Part shown: in pieces, positions 51,413 through 61,827 of the stretch
Layout: every line of letters begins with the position of its first letter
Position numbering within the stretch: position 1 is the stretch's first letter
NCBI RefSeq assembly: GCF_011044495.1
Contig: NZ_CP049143.1
Location: 4,836,001 to 4,900,000 of the forward strand
Source of the DNA: Roseimicrobium sp. ORNL1
GTDB lineage: Bacteria > Verrucomicrobiota > Verrucomicrobiia > Verrucomicrobiales > Verrucomicrobiaceae
Direction of reading: 5' to 3'
DNA: 64,000 nt
Notes under the pieces: model-generated
Database searches by the model: none
What the model was told of the DNA's origin: nothing
Seen by the model: only the letters and a program-made list of their open reading frames with translations
Made by a program: the position numbers and the translations under genes

Positions 51413-54400
51413 ATGCTTCCCCAGGCATCTCCCCTCCCCTCCTCCTCAGCCACTCTCCAGCCAAGCTCACGACGCTCCGTCGGCAAAAGCTTGGGTGCAC
51501 GCACTGGCGCTCGCCGGGCGGCTTCCCTGCTGATGGCGCTCGTGGCCTCACTGGTGTGCTGCGCCACCAGCGCCAGCGGCCAGCAGAGACTGGTGGACAT
51601 TACCGGTGGGCTCTATGGACAGCAGGGCTCCAGCAATGTCTCCCAGGGGTATAGCTTCACCCTGACGAATCCACTGATCATCAACGGCCTCGGCATGCTG
51701 GCTCCTGGAGAGGGCCTGGGTGTATCTCACTACGTGGGTCTCTGGACCGATACGGGCACGCTCATGGTCCAAACCACGGTCACCAATGCCTCCACCATTC
51801 AGATCAACACCGGCGTGCAGGGTACGAAGTGGCTCTTCGACCCATTTGGCGTACCGATCTATCTGAGCGCTGGCACCTACGTGCTCAGTTCGGGCAACAC
51901 GGTGGGGTCCTTGGATGGGAGCTTCCTCTTTTCATCCTCACAATTCTCTGGAGGAGCTGTCTTTGGCGTTGCGTACTCAACCCAAGGCAACCCGAACGCT
52001 TTTCCCACGAGTGCACAGCCACAATTCGGTCAGGGCGTCTTCGGGCCAAACCTTCTCATCGCTCCCGCCTACTGGAAGGGCGGCTTCAATGGCACATGGA
52101 CGGGTGTGAACTGGACGATAGATGCTGACGGCTCCACGACCACCGTGTCGGGATTCCCCGTGAGCCCGGTGGGCGTGAATGTCATCTTCTCCGCCTTGGG
52201 CGCGGCCAACCAGGGGTCCACCACGCTAGAACAGAACTTCTCCATCAACAGCCTCACCGTCACCGATGCGCTACCGGTCGTGATCAGCAGCGGCGCCGGC
52301 GGCCCCTACACGCTGACGATTGGCAACCAGGACGGCATCGCGATCAAGGTGAATGCCGGATCGGATCTCACCATCGATGCCAACGTGCTGATCAACACGG
52401 CGGGCAACGGCATTGACGCGACCGGCATTGTGACCATCAACGGCATCATCAGTGGTACCAATGGCATTTCCAAGAGTGGCGCTGGCGAGCTGCAACTGAC
52501 CAATGCGCTCAACGACTACACCGGTGGTACCGCATTCAATGGCGGCGTGACTATCATCTCCAGCAATGGAGCGCTGGGCAGTGCCTCAGGGCCCCTGAGC
52601 TTCAATGGCGGCACCCTGCACACCCTGGCGAATATCACCATGAACCGGGACACGACACTCAATGCAGGCGGCGGCACCTTCTGGGTGGACTACGACACCA
52701 CCCTCACGCAGCAGGGACTGATCTCGGGCGTGGGCAAGCTGACCATGTACGAGTCCGGCACCCTGGTGCTGACCAATGCGAACAATACCTACGAAGGCGG
52801 GACAGAAATCGTGGATGGCACGATCTCGATTTCCTCCAATGGCAATCTGGGCCTCGAAACCAGCGCCATCACCTTCAACGGGGTCGGTGGTGGCAGGCTG
52901 CTGGTCACGGCAGATGTCACCATGGACCGCACCATGACTTTCGCAGGCGGGAACGGCAGGGTGGAAGTGGCCACGGGAGCCACCCTCACCCAGGCAGGGC
53001 AACTTGTGGCCGGTGCCGGTGTCTTCTACAAAGCTGGCGGCGGCACGCTCGTGCTCACGGGCAGTAGCACCTTTGATAGCTACATGACCATCGATGGCGG
53101 CACCTTCGCCATCACGGGGGCGGATGCCAGTCTCGATACCACCACTTACGGCCTGCCCGTCGGCAGCTCGGCAGCCAGCCATGTGCTCGTCAGCGCCGGA
53201 GGGGAACTGAGCACCCGCGATGCCGATCTCGGCGTCGGTGCCACCGGGACCGCCACCGTGACGGGAGCCAACTCCGTGTGGAATGCCAACTACTTCACGG
53301 TAGGCAGAATTACCCCTGGTGAACTTGAGATTCTGGATGGTGGCGCTGTCAACGCATCACGGATGTACATCGGCTCCATCTCAACAGGCGAAGTCACGGT
53401 GAGTGGACCAAATTCCACCCTGTCCGTTCCAGCCGGCATACTCATCGCCTTCGACTCTGGCGGTAGCGGCACCCTTACCATCGAGAACGGCGGCAAGGTC
53501 ACGACCAACCAGGTGGAGATGACCAACAATGCCAACTCCAGCACCGGACAACTCACGGTGAATGGCTCACCCATCAATGGCCGCGGTGTCCTGGAGACCG
53601 GAGGCATCCTGAAGCAGAATGCCACCCGCACTGCCCTGGTGGACATCAATGGCGGCATCCTGCGCGCCACGGGGAACAACCCCACCTTCCTGGATGGCTT
53701 CGCCGCGGGCGAAATCACCCTCGGCAGCGGCGGCGTAATCATCGACACCCAACATTACGACATTGGCATCTCGTCTCCCATCGATGGATCCGGTGGCATT
53801 GAAAAGACCGGAACCGGCACACTGACATTCAATGGCAGCCTGCCGAACTCGTTCTCCGGGACTACCACGGTGGCCTCGGGCACTTTGGTGCTCAACAAGG
53901 GCGTGGGAGTGGAAGCAGTGCCGGGGGACCTTGACATTGGCACAGTAACCGCAGCAACGGTGCGTCTGGAAAAAAGTGGCCAAACCACGTCCACCACGGA
54001 TGTCACCATGTCCTTCGGTTCGGTCTTTGACTTGAACGACCGCAACACCTCCATCAACTCCCTCAGCATGTCGGGTGCTACGGTGGATCACGGGCTTGGA
54101 ATCCTGACTCTCCACGGCGATCTGACCACCTATGCGAGCATTTCCAAGTCTCTCTTCACTTCAAGCGATCTCTTAAATCACATCTATCTCCTTGGTGCCA
54201 CCCGCACCTTCACCGTCGCAGATGGCTTCACCCTCATCGACCTGGACATCCAGGCTGGTATCGTCAATGGCACGCTTGTGAAGGAGGGCGCGGGGCTGAT
54301 GCGACTGGCGGGGCTTCAGAATGACAATCTCTCCGTCACGCTCAACAATGGCCGGCTCGCGCTCGCGAGCGATGCAGCCCTGGGCCGCACCTTTCCTGGC

Positions 54401-57400
54401 GGCATGCCCACTACGTTCACGCTCGCTGGCGGCACGGTGATGGCAGACGGCGGGGATCGCACCATTTTCAATACAATCAACCTTACAGGAAATGCCACCA
54501 TCGGCGCCAGTGTGGATGGCACGCCTCGCGCACTCAGCTTCCTCGGCTCGATGTCACTCACCGGCAGCCGCACGCTCACGGTGAACAACGACGCGGCCAC
54601 CACTTTTGGCACGGTGCATCTCCTGGGCAATACCCTCACACTGGATGGCACGGGCCATATCGGCGTCATAGACGCCATCACCGGCAACGGCGGCAGCCTG
54701 GACAAATATGGAACGAACACGCTCACCCTCACGGGAGCGAGTACCTACACGGGCGGCACCACTATTCGCAATGGCACCCTCACGGTAAACAATACCACCG
54801 GTAGCGCCACTGGCTCGGGAGCTGTCCTCATCAAGACGGGCGCCACCCTCTCCGGCGCAGGCACTATCAATGGCGTGGTCACTCTTGAGGGCGGCGCCAA
54901 TCTCGCTCCGGGGAACAGCCCCGGCATCCTCACCGTGGGTGAGCTGAACCTGGATGCTGCCACCCGGCTCCACTTCGAGCTGGGCTTACCTTACAGCGTC
55001 CCGGGGTTTCAAAATGATGTCATCGCCGTGATCGGCAACATCAATGGCTCCGGCGCCTCCGGAAATCTGCACCTCGGCGGCGTGATCAATCTCACCACCA
55101 ACGGAGACTTCGGCACCGGCACCTACACCCTCATCAACTATGGTGGCACCCTGAGCGGCAGCAATGGTTCCACTATGACCTTTGGCAGTGCGCCTGCGGG
55201 ATACAATCTGGTGGTGGAGACCAGCACCGCCAACGAGGTCAGACTCATCGTGAACTATGATGGCCTCCAGTTCTGGGATGGCTCCAATAGTGACCCCGGC
55301 CTCGTGGCCAATGGCCGAGGTGGCGATGGCACCTGGAACACGACCAACACCAACTGGACCAACCAGAGTGGCAATGCCAATAACAATTGGAAGAACCTCA
55401 CCGCCGTCTTCGCAGGCACGGCAGGTACGGTGCAGGTGGCCGGAACCGGCATGCAGATCGCGGGACTGCATTTCAAGACGGACGGATACACGCTGGCGGA
55501 CGCGGGTGGCTCGCTGGATGTGGGCAGCGGCGCGGAGTTGCGCATCGACCCCTCGGTGAGCGCCACCATTGAGGTGCCGCTCATCGGCACGGGCGGCATC
55601 ACGAAGACGGGTGACGGCACCATCATCCTCAGTGGCACGAACACCTACGAGGGCGGCACTAAGTTGAATGCCGGCACCTTGAGCATCTCTAAGGACGCCA
55701 ATCTCGGCGCCACACCGGCTGCAGTCGACGCGGACAACCTCAACTTCAACGGTGGCACTCTCCAGGTGACCGAGAGCTTCACGCTTCATGCGAATCGCGG
55801 CATCACACTGACAGGCGCCGGCAGAGTGGAAGTAGCGCTCGACAAGACACTGGAGTACAGCGGCAGCATCACCGGCAACGGTGCTCTCACCAAAGCTGGC
55901 GCAGGCACTCTCACCCTGCTGGGCGCAAGCAACTTCATCAGTGGCACGACGATTTCCGCAGGCACCCTCCACCTCGGAGATGGCCAGACGACAGGTGCTA
56001 TCTTGGGAACAGGAAAACTGGTCATCGACGACGCCGGCACCTTTGTTCTCAATCTCGCCAACGGAGAGACCTTCTTCAACGGCGTGTCCAACAAGGGGGT
56101 ATTCATCGCCACGGGCGACACGGGAGAAAATTACAGCATCGCGTCCCTCATCACCGGCACGGGAACATTTGAGAAGACAGGCAGCAATACCGTCACGCTG
56201 CTGGGCCAGAATGACTACAGCGGCGGCACCACGATCAACGGTGGCAATCTCGTCGTGGGTGATGGCACCACCACCGGCATCCGTGTTGGCACTGACCTCG
56301 TCACTATCGATACAGATGGCACATTGACCCTGCGCCTCGCCAATGGCGATACCTTCGCCAATGCAGTGAAGAACAGCGGACACTTCATTGCAGATGGCAC
56401 CTCGGGTGCGGATTTCACCATCTCCACCGCGATCACCGGCACCGGCGACTTTGAGAAGACAGGCGCCAATACGGTGACTCTCACGGGTGCAAACAACTAC
56501 AGCGGCGGCACCACGATCAGCGGCGGTGTGTTGCAAATCGGCGATGGCACCACCAATGGCAGCATCATCGGCAACGTACTCAACAACGCCTCAATGGTTT
56601 TCCATCGCAGTGATGACGTCACCTTTGATGGAGTGATCAGCGGCAGTGGTTCCGTCACGAAGCAGAACACGAACGCGCTCACCCTCACCGGTGCCAATTC
56701 GTATGCCGGCGGCACGACCATCAACAGCGGCAAAGTGGTGACCACCCACAGCACTGCGCTCGGCACTGGCCCGGTAACGCTGAACACTGGCGCCATTCTT
56801 GCCCCCACAGGCGTGCTGCAACTTGGCTCGCTCACCTGGAACGGTGGTGAGATTGCGCTGAACCCGAAGGATGGCGATCTGCTGCAGATCACCGGAGCCT
56901 TTACCAACGGAGGCGATGGCGGCACCTTCATCCTGGGTGCGTTGGAACTCGGAGTGAACAAGCTCGCCACCTTTGGCAGCACGGACTTCACCATCCCTGT
57001 CTTCATCAGCGCGAATCCGGACGTGGACTACAACGTGTATGCCTTCTTCCTGAACGGCACCAGCCTCCAACTCAATGCCGTGAGCGCCACGGCGACCGGC
57101 CCACTCCTGCAGAACAGCGGCCCTGTTTACATTCCCACGTTTGCGGACTTCACCGTGAATGGTCGTGCGTGGACAGGCACGCCTACGGAGAACAACATCA
57201 TCAACTCACTCATCTTCCTCCCGGGCAGCAGCCTTCAGGTCTTCAACAACCTTACGGTGACGAGCGGCAACTTCACGGTGACCGGGGGCAAGGCCATCAT
57301 CAGCGGCGGCAGCGTGATCGTGCCGGGTGATTTCCACAAGTTCGGCGCAGGCATCCTCGACAGCCGCACTGCATTCCAGGTGGAAGGCAACGCGCTCATT

Positions 57401-59023
57401 CACGGAGGTGCACTCTCGGTGAATGGCACCTTCCAGACTCCCCTGCTCCAGGTGCTGCCAAATGGCACGCTCATGGGAAATGGCATCGTGATCGGCAATG
57501 TGGTCAACGCAGGCACCGTGGCACCTGGCAACTCCATCGGCCTGCTTACCATCCGCGGTAACTACCGCCAGACCAGCAGCGGCACCTTGGAAATCGAAGT
57601 GGCCAGCCCGGGCAATCACGATGTGCTCGTGGTCAGCGGACATGCGCGACTCGGAGGCACCTTGGAAATCGCCTCCTTGGGATACAAGCCCAAGTATGGC
57701 GACCAGATTCCTTTCCTGAAAGCGGGACGCATCACCGGAAAGTTCAACCGCATTGAAATGCCGAATCCCTCGGTAAATCGCGGACGCTTCCTCAATCTCG
57801 GGAATCTCGGCGTGCTCATCGTCGCTCCCACCAGCTACACACTCGTGGCCACCACATCGAATGAGACTCGCGTAGCGCGCGCCTTGGACGAATGGATTGG
57901 CATTGAGGAGGGCGATATCGGCGAGACCACGCTCGCACTCGACCTGCTGCGTGAGGAGCACTATCCGCAGGCGTTCCAGGCCATCATGCCCGGCTTCCAT
58001 GATGCGGCTCTGAGCACCGGCATCGAACTCAGCCACAGCCAGGGCCAGCTGCTGCATCAGCAACTGAGCGCGCGTCGTTTGGGCCAGCGCACCCTTCGCT
58101 CTGAACCGGCTCAACTTTCGGCGTCTGCAGGCCCCGACGGCAAAGGAAGCAAGAACGTACTCTCTGCGCAGCCTCAAGTCGCACTCGCCAGTGACGAACG
58201 CTGGAGCACCTGGTTCCAAGGCAGCGGCCTTTTCTCCCAAGGTGGTCTCTCGCTCACACCGGGTGAGGACTTCGAGAGCGGCAACTTTCTCGTGGGCGCG
58301 GACTACGCGCTCAGTGAACATGTGGCGCTCGGCATCTTCGCCGCGTATGGCGAAGGCTGGGGCGACTATGACAACGGCGGTGAGATCGACCTGGAGCGCG
58401 TGACCTTTGGCGGCTATGCCACGGTGGATATCGAGAACTTCTACCTCAATGCCGCCTTCGGTGTAGGCACGGTGGATTACGACATCAAGCGTCCCATCCA
58501 ATTCGCTACGCTGAGCAGGAATGCCCATAGTGATCCCGATGGCACGGAGTTCTTCGGCCTGCTGGGTGGCGGCTACGACGTGCAACAAGGGAACTGGACC
58601 TTCGGTCCACAGGTCAGCGTGCAGTACAGCCGCATCGCACTGGATAGCTTCACCGAACACGGCGCTGACAGCCTGGACCTGCGTATGGATGCCCCCGAGG
58701 CCGAGAGCCTGCGCAGCTACCTGGGCGCGCGTGTGGCCTATACCGTCGAAGTAAATGACCGCATGGCCATCATCCCCGAGTTGCGCGCCTTCTGGCAGCA
58801 TGAGTTCCTGGATGGCGAAGACCTCCATGCCCGCCTCGATGGCGGCAATGGCCCCGGCTTCCTCTACGAACCCGAGGGGGATGACAAGGACGCCCTCTAC
58901 CTCGGCGCCGGCATCGGCTTCCAGATTGGCCCACGCTTCTACGGGAATGTGTACTACAACGTGGACCTCGGCCGCGAGGAGCCCAATCACAACGTGTCAC
59001 TGAGCGCGACGCTGAGGTTTTAG
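51413..59023 (+). CDS. Giant autotransporter with autotransporter-associated beta-strand repeats
   Basis: This 2,536-residue outer-membrane protein has an extended signal peptide (GARRAASLLMALVASLVCCATSASGQQ). The passenger is built of repeats such as KSGAGELQLTNALNDYTGGT, KYGTNTLTLTGASTYTGGT and KTGDGTIILSGTNTYEGGT, at least nine copies of the PATR/autotransporter-associated strand. The last 275 residues are a beta-barrel (SGNFLVGADYALSEHVALGIFAAYGEG...) ending in NVSLSATLRF, the outer-membrane insertion signal. It probably displays an adhesin-like beta-solenoid. A TTG at 51362 would extend it by 17 residues. Around 55930-56580 three modules are near-duplicates. Long frames on the opposite strand are shadows. 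Confidence 0.95.
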   Translation: MLPQASPLPSSSATLQPSSRRSVGKSLGARTGARRAASLLMALVASLVCCATSASGQQRLVDITGGLYGQQGSSNVSQGYSFTLTNPLIINGLGMLAPGEGLGVSHYVGLWTDTGTLMVQTTVTNASTIQINTGVQGTKWLFDPFGVPIYLSAGTYVLSSGNTVGSLDGSFLFSSSQFSGGAVFGVAYSTQGNPNAFPTSAQPQFGQGVFGPNLLIAPAYWKGGFNGTWTGVNWTIDADGSTTTVSGFPVSPVGVNVIFSALGAANQGSTTLEQNFSINSLTVTDALPVVISSGAGGPYTLTIGNQDGIAIKVNAGSDLTIDANVLINTAGNGIDATGIVTINGIISGTNGISKSGAGELQLTNALNDYTGGTAFNGGVTIISSNGALGSASGPLSFNGGTLHTLANITMNRDTTLNAGGGTFWVDYDTTLTQQGLISGVGKLTMYESGTLVLTNANNTYEGGTEIVDGTISISSNGNLGLETSAITFNGVGGGRLLVTADVTMDRTMTFAGGNGRVEVATGATLTQAGQLVAGAGVFYKAGGGTLVLTGSSTFDSYMTIDGGTFAITGADASLDTTTYGLPVGSSAASHVLVSAGGELSTRDADLGVGATGTATVTGANSVWNANYFTVGRITPGELEILDGGAVNASRMYIGSISTGEVTVSGPNSTLSVPAGILIAFDSGGSGTLTIENGGKVTTNQVEMTNNANSSTGQLTVNGSPINGRGVLETGGILKQNATRTALVDINGGILRATGNNPTFLDGFAAGEITLGSGGVIIDTQHYDIGISSPIDGSGGIEKTGTGTLTFNGSLPNSFSGTTTVASGTLVLNKGVGVEAVPGDLDIGTVTAATVRLEKSGQTTSTTDVTMSFGSVFDLNDRNTSINSLSMSGATVDHGLGILTLHGDLTTYASISKSLFTSSDLLNHIYLLGATRTFTVADGFTLIDLDIQAGIVNGTLVKEGAGLMRLAGLQNDNLSVTLNNGRLALASDAALGRTFPGGMPTTFTLAGGTVMADGGDRTIFNTINLTGNATIGASVDGTPRALSFLGSMSLTGSRTLTVNNDAATTFGTVHLLGNTLTLDGTGHIGVIDAITGNGGSLDKYGTNTLTLTGASTYTGGTTIRNGTLTVNNTTGSATGSGAVLIKTGATLSGAGTINGVVTLEGGANLAPGNSPGILTVGELNLDAATRLHFELGLPYSVPGFQNDVIAVIGNINGSGASGNLHLGGVINLTTNGDFGTGTYTLINYGGTLSGSNGSTMTFGSAPAGYNLVVETSTANEVRLIVNYDGLQFWDGSNSDPGLVANGRGGDGTWNTTNTNWTNQSGNANNNWKNLTAVFAGTAGTVQVAGTGMQIAGLHFKTDGYTLADAGGSLDVGSGAELRIDPSVSATIEVPLIGTGGITKTGDGTIILSGTNTYEGGTKLNAGTLSISKDANLGATPAAVDADNLNFNGGTLQVTESFTLHANRGITLTGAGRVEVALDKTLEYSGSITGNGALTKAGAGTLTLLGASNFISGTTISAGTLHLGDGQTTGAILGTGKLVIDDAGTFVLNLANGETFFNGVSNKGVFIATGDTGENYSIASLITGTGTFEKTGSNTVTLLGQNDYSGGTTINGGNLVVGDGTTTGIRVGTDLVTIDTDGTLTLRLANGDTFANAVKNSGHFIADGTSGADFTISTAITGTGDFEKTGANTVTLTGANNYSGGTTISGGVLQIGDGTTNGSIIGNVLNNASMVFHRSDDVTFDGVISGSGSVTKQNTNALTLTGANSYAGGTTINSGKVVTTHSTALGTGPVTLNTGAILAPTGVLQLGSLTWNGGEIALNPKDGDLLQITGAFTNGGDGGTFILGALELGVNKLATFGSTDFTIPVFISANPDVDYNVYAFFLNGTSLQLNAVSATATGPLLQNSGPVYIPTFADFTVNGRAWTGTPTENNIINSLIFLPGSSLQVFNNLTVTSGNFTVTGGKAIISGGSVIVPGDFHKFGAGILDSRTAFQVEGNALIHGGALSVNGTFQTPLLQVLPNGTLMGNGIVIGNVVNAGTVAPGNSIGLLTIRGNYRQTSSGTLEIEVASPGNHDVLVVSGHARLGGTLEIASLGYKPKYGDQIPFLKAGRITGKFNRIEMPNPSVNRGRFLNLGNLGVLIVAPTSYTLVATTSNETRVARALDEWIGIEEGDIGETTLALDLLREEHYPQAFQAIMPGFHDAALSTGIELSHSQGQLLHQQLSARRLGQRTLRSEPAQLSASAGPDGKGSKNVLSAQPQVALASDERWSTWFQGSGLFSQGGLSLTPGEDFESGNFLVGADYALSEHVALGIFAAYGEGWGDYDNGGEIDLERVTFGGYATVDIENFYLNAAFGVGTVDYDIKRPIQFATLSRNAHSDPDGTEFFGLLGGGYDVQQGNWTFGPQVSVQYSRIALDSFTEHGADSLDLRMDAPEAESLRSYLGARVAYTVEVNDRMAIIPELRAFWQHEFLDGEDLHARLDGGNGPGFLYEPEGDDKDALYLGAGIGFQIGPRFYGNVYYNVDLGREEPNHNVSLSATLRF

Positions 59024-59057
59024 AGAGTCCTGTGCGAAAGGTGAAGCACCGGGCGTT

Positions 59058-59223
59058 CAAAGGAGCGCGGACACTCTTGTCCGCCATCCCTGACACACCA
59101 CCCTCTTTCATCAGGCAAGCAAGGCCACATTCCATCAGGTACTCCAGAAGCGTCACCAGCAGCTTCCATATGATGGAGGTCACCATGCCACAGAACGGCG
59201 GACAAGCGTGTCCACGCTCCTTT
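59058..59223. repeat. Inverted pair of GGACA-type hairpins
   Basis: The hairpin GCGGACACTCTTGTCCGC at about 59066-59084 and the related GGCGGACAAGCGTGTCC...CTCC at about 59195-59223 face each other. Both have the AAGGAGC/GCTCCTT foot. They occupy the gap between the autotransporter and the Tat protein gene; nothing else is seen there. Confidence 0.65.
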
Positions 59224-59273
59224 GCCCGGCCCCTCGCTTCCTGCACAAAGACCATTCTCAACTGTTGATGGAA

Positions 59274-60791
59274 TTACCCACCAAGCGCCGACCGCGTGCG
59301 CTGCACGAGTTCGTTGTCCTTCTCCGCGGAACTGCGCAAGTAAAAGACGCTTGAGGCCAGCATCCGGTCCCGCCATGGCGGTGCGAGGTGCTCATAGTCC
59401 TCCAGCACGGCGGCGCTAAACTTGTAGTCGTGCGAGTTCGTGCCCTTCATGAAGATGATGCGGCGGGCGGCATCGGCGAAGGGTCTGGGGCTCGGATGAT
59501 CTTTGAGAAAGCCCAGCATCTTGCGCGCAGCCACGAGGCGATCCGTGCCGATGTCTGCGAAAATTTCCGCCACGGCTTCGTCCCCCTTCGCATTGGGTTG
59601 GAGCGGCTCCAGGGTATCAATGTGGATGCCCTTGTCCTCACGATCGCCACGGTACAGCGGAAGGAAGGCGGCATTCTGCAGCAGGAGCAGGCGGCGAGTT
59701 TCATCATTCTTCACGCGAGTCCACGCATAGTGGATAGCATTCGTAAAGGTCATCGCGTGGAGCGAGAGAATGCCCGGGGCTTGCATCAGCAATTCACCTG
59801 CGCCGGTGTAGAGCGCATCGAAGAGCGATTGTGGCGCCACGCCTTTGTTGAGCAGCGTCAACACCAGCGCTCCGGCATCGGAAGAAGAGGCAGAGCGGCT
59901 GGCGAGCAGCAGCTCCCTGGAGGCATCGGCATTGGGTTTGCCATCCACCCATCCCTCGCGGACTTGCTGCACACGCGGCAGATTTTCGCGGAATGCACGG
60001 TCCGGCATCAGGTCTGCCTTAGCAGGATTTTCCTTCGCGCCGGAGCGATCCAGCAAGGCATAAGCGAGCGAGCGCAGCACGGGCTCCGCGTGCTGCCAGC
60101 CGATGACTTCCAGCGTGCGAAAGCTGTTCGCCACATAGATGGCCTTGTGCCCGATGTCGCGGAAATCACGCGCGCCGTAGTGCACGAAGAGTTCAAAGAG
60201 CTCATCCATCCCCGCCGTGCGTGCGAGGCCCACGATGGCAGCATCCGCAGCAGTTTCATCCCAGTTGTCCATCGCCTCGATGAAGGCCTTTCTTGCCTGA
60301 TGGCTGGCTGGCACTCTCGCTTCCTCAATGGGCTCCATGTGCCAATTGCCTTCCTTCACATTCGCCGCTTGTGAGGATTTGAATTGATCGATGGCCCAGA
60401 AGATTGGCAGCCAGCGATCCGAGTCCGGGGAAGCGAGGCTCGCAAGATGCGCTGAGTTCACCACCAGTACCGCGTGAAACTTGAAGCCCACGGGCCTCGG
60501 CTGCACGCTGCGCACTCCAGCAAGCATCAGCGCCGCCAATACTTCGCGATAGCTCAACCCTCGTTGCACACGCGACGCAACCTCCTCCAGCACGCGCTCC
60601 CGTGGTGTGTCCTCCAGCAGGCGCACCAGCGGCTCAATCTCCGGATGAAACTGCACGAGGTGCGGTGGCATTGCCGCCTCCTCCGCAGAGACGGAAGGCA
60701 ATCGACCGAGCCACCCGAGTTCGCCAAGCGCCGTCAGCGCGCCAGCACCCGCAGTGGATTTGAGGAAGGAACGGCGCGGCATCGGCAACAT
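59274..60791 (-). CDS. Tat-exported protein of unknown function
   Basis: The 505-residue protein begins with a clear twin-arginine signal (MPRRSFLKSTAGAGALTALGELG). The mature part is mostly helical and contains VGFKFHAVLVVNSAHLAS, DNWDETAADAAIVGLART, ELFVHYGARDFRDIGHKAIYVANSFRTLEVIGWQHAEPVLRSLAYALLD and GILSLHAMTFTNAIHYAWTRV. Several conserved histidines (in VNSAH, VHYGARDFRDIGHK and LHAMTFTNAIHYAW) suggest a metal or heme site, and the layout vaguely recalls questin oxidase-like proteins; I would not name an enzyme. Tat export fits a cofactor-bearing protein. It is followed by a palindrome that begins the RAYT 2 unit on its upstream side. Confidence 0.7.
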   Translation of the reverse strand: MLPMPRRSFLKSTAGAGALTALGELGWLGRLPSVSAEEAAMPPHLVQFHPEIEPLVRLLEDTPRERVLEEVASRVQRGLSYREVLAALMLAGVRSVQPRPVGFKFHAVLVVNSAHLASLASPDSDRWLPIFWAIDQFKSSQAANVKEGNWHMEPIEEARVPASHQARKAFIEAMDNWDETAADAAIVGLARTAGMDELFELFVHYGARDFRDIGHKAIYVANSFRTLEVIGWQHAEPVLRSLAYALLDRSGAKENPAKADLMPDRAFRENLPRVQQVREGWVDGKPNADASRELLLASRSASSSDAGALVLTLLNKGVAPQSLFDALYTGAGELLMQAPGILSLHAMTFTNAIHYAWTRVKNDETRRLLLLQNAAFLPLYRGDREDKGIHIDTLEPLQPNAKGDEAVAEIFADIGTDRLVAARKMLGFLKDHPSPRPFADAARRIIFMKGTNSHDYKFSAAVLEDYEHLAPPWRDRMLASSVFYLRSSAEKDNELVQRTRSALGG

Positions 60792-60878
60792 GGCAGGGAC
60801 CTCCGTGAAGGGTTTGGGTTCTGGAACCAGACTACCAGAGTGGGTCCGGCTTGGACAGGGGAAAGGGATATGAAACCG

Positions 60879-61116
60879 TGACGCGCAGCGTCCTTGGACT
60901 GCGCGCAGCCCTGCTGCCGCTTTGGGGTGCTACAGCCTGCTGTAGCCGGGTGGCTGCTCTTGTGATCCCGATACGCCCAAACATGCTGCCGGGCAGGTAG
61001 CATAACGGGATGGGTAGAATCACACGCCAAGGGGTGGCTACCATCGCCGCAGCAGGGCTGCGGACTCTGCAAAGCGGCAGCAGGGCTGCACGCAGTCCAG
61101 GGAGGCTGCGCCTCAC
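60879..61116. repeat. Large palindrome on the left of RAYT 2
   Basis: GTGACGCGCAGCGTCCTTGG and GGACTGCGCGCAGCCCTGCT at the left edge are inverted at 61070-61116 (AGCGGCAGCAGGGCTGCACG...). The inner part contains GCTACAGCCTGCTGTAGC. The same arrangement, inverted as a whole, lies at 61828-62067. No other gene is seen in 60792-61188. Confidence 0.9.
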
Positions 61117-61194
61117 AAATGGCCTGATGTCGGTTTGTCATATCAGGCACTCGTCGTTTCTTGACACATTGCGGCGTTTTGCATCCATGTGTTC

Positions 61195-61806
61195 ATGGAT
61201 TCGTTAAGACTGCCGACTGACGCAGAAATAGCAGATGGCACGCGTGAGTGGCCTCACGCACCTCCCCACCGTCTGAAGCGCGGGGGCGTCTTCTTTGTCA
61301 CAGCACGCACGGCAAGTCGGAATCATCTGCTGCACACACCATCCAGGCGGGACTGGTTTCAAGAAACGCTTCTCTCGACTTTTTCGCAAGCAGGCTGGCG
61401 ATTTGAGGCTTGGGCCATCTTGTCGAATCACTATCATTTGGTGGTGCATAGTCCCTCATTGCAACCAGAAGGCGCGCTTTCGATGGCGTCGCTTGTACAG
61501 AAACTTCACAGCCTCACCACCAAAGAAATGAATCGCCAGGACGGCACGCCCGGAAGAAGCCGCCTGTGGCAGAACTATCGCGAAACCCTGCTCACTTATC
61601 AGGAGAGCTACTTCGCGAGGTTGAACTACGTGCATCAGAATGCCGTGCACCACAAGTTAGTAACCCGGGCCTCGGAATGGAGATGGTGCAGTGCCAGAAG
61701 TTTCAAAGAGGCCGTCACACCTGCATGGGTGAAGACGGTCGCAAGTTTCAAATTTGAACGCATCGCTGAAGAGGATGAGGACTTCGATACCGACTGCATT
61801 GGGTGA
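61195..61806 (+). CDS. REP-associated tyrosine transposase (RAYT) 2
   Basis: This protein of about 203 residues is a Y1/HUH transposase of the TnpA_REP type. The histidines are H79 and H81 in LSNHYHLVVHSP. The tyrosine helix contains RLNYVHQNAVHHKLV, with Y145 as the candidate nucleophile, after SRLWQNYRETLL. It differs clearly from RAYT 1, so it belongs to another subgroup. The gene lies between two copies of a large palindrome, and single copies of that palindrome occur at 22000 and 37861. I used the ATG at 61195; GTG at 61189 is possible. Confidence 0.9.
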   Translation: MDSLRLPTDAEIADGTREWPHAPPHRLKRGGVFFVTARTASRNHLLHTPSRRDWFQETLLSTFSQAGWRFEAWAILSNHYHLVVHSPSLQPEGALSMASLVQKLHSLTTKEMNRQDGTPGRSRLWQNYRETLLTYQESYFARLNYVHQNAVHHKLVTRASEWRWCSARSFKEAVTPAWVKTVASFKFERIAEEDEDFDTDCIG

Positions 61807-61827
61807 GAAACCAAAGTCAGGTGACTT

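Noticed and set aside
54986-58990. Two long minus-strand frames (516 and 594 residues) opposite the autotransporter
   Set aside because: Repetitive shadow translations of the beta-strand repeats; no signal peptide or motif.
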